A stretch of DNA of 64,000 bases from Bradyrhizobium sp. CCH5-F6 (GTDB taxonomy: Bacteria; Pseudomonadota; Alphaproteobacteria; Rhizobiales; Xanthobacteraceae). The DNA lies in assembly GCF_001556045.1 (NCBI RefSeq), contig NZ_LSIC01000061.1, positions 39,361-103,360 on the forward strand, in the 5' to 3' direction. A model generated the notes under the pieces. That model searched no databases and was not told where the DNA came from. It saw only the letters and a list, made by a program, of their open reading frames with translations. This document shows positions 59,985 to 64,000 of the stretch, in pieces (within the stretch, counting starts at the first letter, position 1; each line of letters begins with the position of its first letter). The position numbers were made by a program, and so were the translations under genes.

Positions 59985-60058
59985 CAAAGGATAGCTCAGT
60001 TTGGTAGAGCAGATGACTGTTAATCATCGTGACGCGGGTTCGAATCCCGCTCCAGCGC
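59985..60058 (+). tRNA. degenerate tRNA-Asn(GTT)-like element 3
   Basis: Full D-arm GCTC-AGTTTGGTA-GAGC, anticodon stem GATGA/TCATC with loop CTGTTAA (anticodon GTT, Asn), 5-nt variable region and T-arm GCGGG-TTCGAAT-CCCGC. The acceptor strands CAAAGGA and TCCAGCG pair in only 4 of 7 positions. A detection program may call it a tRNA gene, but the broken acceptor stem suggests it does not function in translation. It abuts element 2 directly and precedes the slipin gene. Confidence 0.6.
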
Positions 60059-60393
60059 TCCGTTTCAGCCTGAAAAGCTGATACCTCTGACGAGGACCGG
60101 ACGCGCGCTTCAGTCGCAGTCCGGCCGTGTTGCCGCAAGGCTTTCCGTCCGAACCTAGACACTGTGAGACCGGCTCTGCGCCGCGGGTAGATACCGCTTG
60201 CGCCGATGCCGGGTGGCTCCGCATGACCGCTCGACACGCGTCGGGCGATCGCGCGCGTGCGCCCGTCATCGTGCAAGCTCAAGCCTCGGCCCGCCGATTT
60301 CCCGGGAAGCGTCGTCCGCGTCCTCACGTCCTTTGCGAATGCAACCCGCTATCCGGCCGTGTCCGGCCGGAGGCAACATGATGGAGGCGTGTC
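60059..60393. other. intergenic leader between tRNA-like array and slipin gene
   Basis: Contains two hairpins: TCAGC-CTGAAAA-GCTGA (60065-60081) and CCGGAC/GTCCGG (60097-60124). No convincing coding frame, further tRNA-like unit or sigma-54 promoter was found. The segment may be part of a long RNA leader that carries the tRNA-like units. Confidence 0.45.
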
Positions 60394-61545
60394 ATGACCT
60401 GGCACTTGCTGGCGCTGAACGTGACGGTGAAGGATGGCGAACGTGCGTTGCTCACGCGCAACGGACAGCTCGTGCGCGTGCTCGCGCCCGGCAGGCACCG
60501 CCTGTTCGATCCCCTGCACGAGCTGAAGGCCGAGGTGATCGACGTTGTGCGCAGCGAATTCCCCGCGGATCGCTACGCGGTGCTGAAGGCCGCGCGGCCT
60601 GATCTGGCCGCCGAGCTGTTCGAGGCGGTCGAGACCAGGGCGGACGAGATCGCCATCGTCAGCCTCGACGGCCGTCCCGTGCACCTGATGACGCCCTGGC
60701 AGGTGCGCGTCTACTGGAAGGTCGCGACCCGCATTGATGTCGAGCGCATCGATGTGTCCAGCGATGTCCGGGTCGACGCGCGGCACCTGACCATGATCGA
60801 GCGCAACCGCTCGACCGTCGTGATGGAAGCGGTGGTCGAGAACCACGAGGCCGGTCTGCTCTATGTCGAGGGCCGGCTGGTGGAGCGGCTCGCGCCCGGC
60901 CGGCACGCCTTCTGGACCGTCGGCCGCAAGATCGAGGTGAAGCGCCTCGACCTGCGGCCCCAGGCGGTCGAGATCACCGCGCAGGAGATGCTGACCAAGG
61001 ATCGCATCGCGCTGCGGGTGACGCTGACGGCGTTCCGCAGGATCGTCGATCCTGAGCGGACGGTTGCGACCGTGCCCGACGTGGATGCGTGGCTGTACCG
61101 CCTGGTTCAGTTCGCGATCCGCGAGGCGGTCGCGGGCCGGACGCTGGACGAGGTGCTGTCTGCGAAGGCGGCGCTGGATGCGGAGCTGCGCGACTACGTG
61201 CGGGCACGCGTCGCGGAGTCCGGCGTGGAGGTGACCGAGCTCGGCGTCAAGGACGTGATCCTGCCCGGCGAGATCCGGGAGCTGGTGAACAAGGTGGTGG
61301 AGGCGGAGCGGGTCGCGAAGGCGAACCTGATCCGCCGGCAGGAGGAGACCGCGGCGACGCGTTCGCTCCTGAACACCGCCCGCCTGATGGAGGAGAACCC
61401 TCTGCTGCTGCGGCTCAAGGAGCTGGAGTCGCTGGAGCGGCTGGTCGAGAAGGTCGGCCGCATCGACCTCCATGCCGGCGACGGCGAGGGCCTCGACGCC
61501 CTCCTGACCCGGCTCGTGCGCCTGAAGGCGCCCGAGAGCGCATGA
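60394..61545 (+). CDS. slipin-like SPFH/band 7 protein with duplicated N-terminal domain
   Basis: 383 residues, with GGAGG before ATG 60394. SPFH/band-7 domain in the middle ('VEITAQEMLTKDRIALRVTL', 'AIREAVAGRTLDEVLSAKAA', 'GVEVTELGVKDVILPGEIRE'), then a coiled coil ('VNKVVEAERVAKANLIRRQE'). The first 60 residues ('GERALLTRNGQLVRVLAPGR') are repeated at about 148-205 ('EAGLLYVEGRLVERLAPGRH'), an internal duplication. No N-terminal membrane anchor. Similar slipins have been reported in bacterial RNA-repair operons next to rtcB and tRNA-like RNAs; no rtcB is in this window. Confidence 0.82.
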   Translation: MTWHLLALNVTVKDGERALLTRNGQLVRVLAPGRHRLFDPLHELKAEVIDVVRSEFPADRYAVLKAARPDLAAELFEAVETRADEIAIVSLDGRPVHLMTPWQVRVYWKVATRIDVERIDVSSDVRVDARHLTMIERNRSTVVMEAVVENHEAGLLYVEGRLVERLAPGRHAFWTVGRKIEVKRLDLRPQAVEITAQEMLTKDRIALRVTLTAFRRIVDPERTVATVPDVDAWLYRLVQFAIREAVAGRTLDEVLSAKAALDAELRDYVRARVAESGVEVTELGVKDVILPGEIRELVNKVVEAERVAKANLIRRQEETAATRSLLNTARLMEENPLLLRLKELESLERLVEKVGRIDLHAGDGEGLDALLTRLVRLKAPESA

Positions 61546-61552
61546 AACCGAG

Positions 61553-61572
61553 GGGCCGCCTACGGGCGGCCC
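61553..61572 (+). terminator. hairpin terminator after the slipin gene
   Basis: An 8-bp stem GGGCCGCC / GGCGGCCC with loop TACG, followed only by TTCATG. Starts 8 bp after the slipin stop. The weak U-run makes it a moderate candidate. Confidence 0.5.
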
Positions 61573-61691
61573 TTCATGTCTCCAATGCCGATTCGCGCGG
61601 TGAACGCGGCGCCGCGCCTGTGCGACCAAAAGTTCGGGGACGGGATTGCCTTCCTGCTGGCCCCAATCGCCAAGAGCCATCGAGACCGACC

Positions 61692-62435
61692 ATGACCACT
61701 CTTCAGGACACCATCCGCCCGTCGGCGCCGAGGCGCGAGTGGAAGGTCATCGTCATCCTGATCCTGCTGATCCCGGTACTTTGGGCGCCGCTCCTGTCGG
61801 TCCGCTTCCTTCTAGTGCAGCCTTTCAGTATTCCCTCAAACTCGATGGCGCCGACTCTGACGGTCGGCGACTATGTGTTTGCCGCCAAATCCGCCTATGG
61901 CTACGGCCGCTATTCCTTTCCCTTCGCTTCAATGTTCATCTCGCGCCGCGTGCTTGCGGCCGAACCGGCCTATGGCGACATCGTCGTCTTCCGGACGCCG
62001 GAGGACACTTCGGTCGATTACGTCAAGCGTGTCGTCGGGCTGCCGGGCGACCGCGTCCAGATTCGAAACGGCGAATTGTTTCTGAACGACAAGCCGGCGA
62101 TGCGCCTTGCGATGACGGACGAGGCCGCCGATTCGGCGTGTAGCGTCGACACCGCTGAAAAGGTCCGGCGCTGGCGCGAGGTGCTGCCGAACGGGGTCAG
62201 CTACGTCATCTACGACTGCGTCGAGAGCGGCTATCTCGACAATACGAAGGTCTTCACCGTGCCTTCAGGCCATGTCTTCGTGCTCGGCGACAACCGCGAC
62301 AATTCCACCGACAGCCGCATGGCCACGATCGGCTTCATCCCGATGGACAATCTCGTCGGCAAGGTCACCCGGATCATCTGGTCGGTCGACGAAGAGGGTG
62401 AACTCCGGCCGGAGCGGATCAAGAAAGTGAAATGA
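61692..62435 (+). CDS. lepB: signal peptidase I
   Basis: 247 residues from ATG 61692. Cuts signal peptides from exported proteins at the inner membrane. One anchor helix (residues 19-42), nucleophile S51 in 'FSIPSNSMAPTLTVGDYV', general-base K112 in 'VDYVKRVVGLPGD', and 'VFVLGDNRDNSTDSR' complete the S26 motifs. Probably a second copy, since the housekeeping lepB of these bacteria is usually beside rnc/acpS; that is inference. No operon partner here. Confidence 0.95.
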   Translation: MTTLQDTIRPSAPRREWKVIVILILLIPVLWAPLLSVRFLLVQPFSIPSNSMAPTLTVGDYVFAAKSAYGYGRYSFPFASMFISRRVLAAEPAYGDIVVFRTPEDTSVDYVKRVVGLPGDRVQIRNGELFLNDKPAMRLAMTDEAADSACSVDTAEKVRRWREVLPNGVSYVIYDCVESGYLDNTKVFTVPSGHVFVLGDNRDNSTDSRMATIGFIPMDNLVGKVTRIIWSVDEEGELRPERIKKVK

Positions 62436-62459
62436 TGGGGGACGAAGTCCCCAAAACAA

Positions 62460-62485
62460 AAACCCCGGCATCGCTGCCGGGGTTT
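62460..62485. terminator. bidirectional terminator between lepB and groEL
   Basis: An 11-bp stem AAACCCCGGCA / TGCCGGGGTTT with loop TCGC; A-tract and T-tract ends allow use on both strands by the convergent lepB and groEL. A smaller hairpin, GGGGAC/GTCCCC, is at 62438-62452. Confidence 0.88.
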
Positions 62486-62516
62486 CGCATTTCTCGACTT
62501 TGCCTGAACGGCTGGA

Positions 62517-64000
<1,484 letters not shown>

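Noticed and set aside
59985..60058. A standard tRNA-Asn gene
   Set aside because: Three of seven acceptor pairs fail and no CCA follows; the neighbouring Phe-like element is defective too.
59700..60393. A sigma-54 (-24/-12) promoter for the tRNA-like/slipin unit
   Set aside because: All GG...GC pairs checked have the wrong spacing; TGGCAT at 59783 is only 6 nt from the next GC.

Overview
The window is GC-rich alphaproteobacterial chromosome, most likely Bradyrhizobium or a close Nitrobacteraceae relative. The genus call is an inference from gene content: a liv amino-acid transporter, a pca aromatic-degradation block, a cox-type molybdenum hydroxylase locus, a FixK-type operator and many TetR/LysR/ArsR regulators. 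Palindromic intergenic repeats built from 'cattccgggg...ccggaatg', 'gtagcccggatgagcg...cccgggctac' and 'cattgcgagcgcagcgaagcaatcc...' point the same way. It looks like core or near-core chromosome: no insertion sequence, prophage or CRISPR array was seen.

Layout. 0-6.1 kb: the start of a solute-binding protein, a LysR regulator, an acyl-CoA synthetase, an M20 amidohydrolase and purB. 6.1-9.8 kb: a TetR gene behind a palindromic operator and a possible leader peptide, then a NarL-type two-component pair. 9.9-14.3 kb: a compact five-gene cluster (MotA/TolQ/ExbB-like channel, two membrane-anchored proteins of unknown function, a metallophosphoesterase, and a Ser/Thr kinase fused to a universal-stress domain). 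I consider this the best candidate for an undescribed signalling system. 14.3-22.2 kb: small zinc-ribbon, membrane, EF-hand and KTSC proteins, rpe, a P1-family peptidase, a MASE4 hybrid histidine kinase and a lone receiver. 22.3-27.4 kb: livHMGF plus livK. 27.6-31.2 kb: a Gln-rich peptide, a membrane protein and pcaBDC.

31.3-38.2 kb: a cox locus (G, S, M, D, E, two XdhC-family proteins, and a molybdopterin-binding/MobA-like fusion) that has no large molybdenum subunit gene coxL. One of its genes carries a 25-nt perfect match to the Illumina Nextera adapter, an almost certain assembly artefact. 38.3-49.2 kb: DUF4189 and DUF2000 proteins, a FixK-box-preceded alcohol dehydrogenase, a GFA/SRPBCC/ArsR group divergent from a TetR-HlyD-ABC exporter operon, a class III adenylate cyclase, a PhzF protein and a DUF488/DUF72 pair. 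49.2-59.7 kb: small exported proteins, two glycosyltransferases, a FecR/CHASE2-cyclase pair under an isolated TetR-like operator, a Tlde1/DUF2778 protein, an SDR, an isochorismatase and a LysR gene. 59.8-64 kb: a tandem run of degenerate tRNA-like elements ahead of a slipin-like gene, a signal peptidase I paralogue, and groEL running off the end.

Several start codons were moved downstream of the longest open frame on the basis of ribosome binding sites, overlaps and family length; each entry says so.
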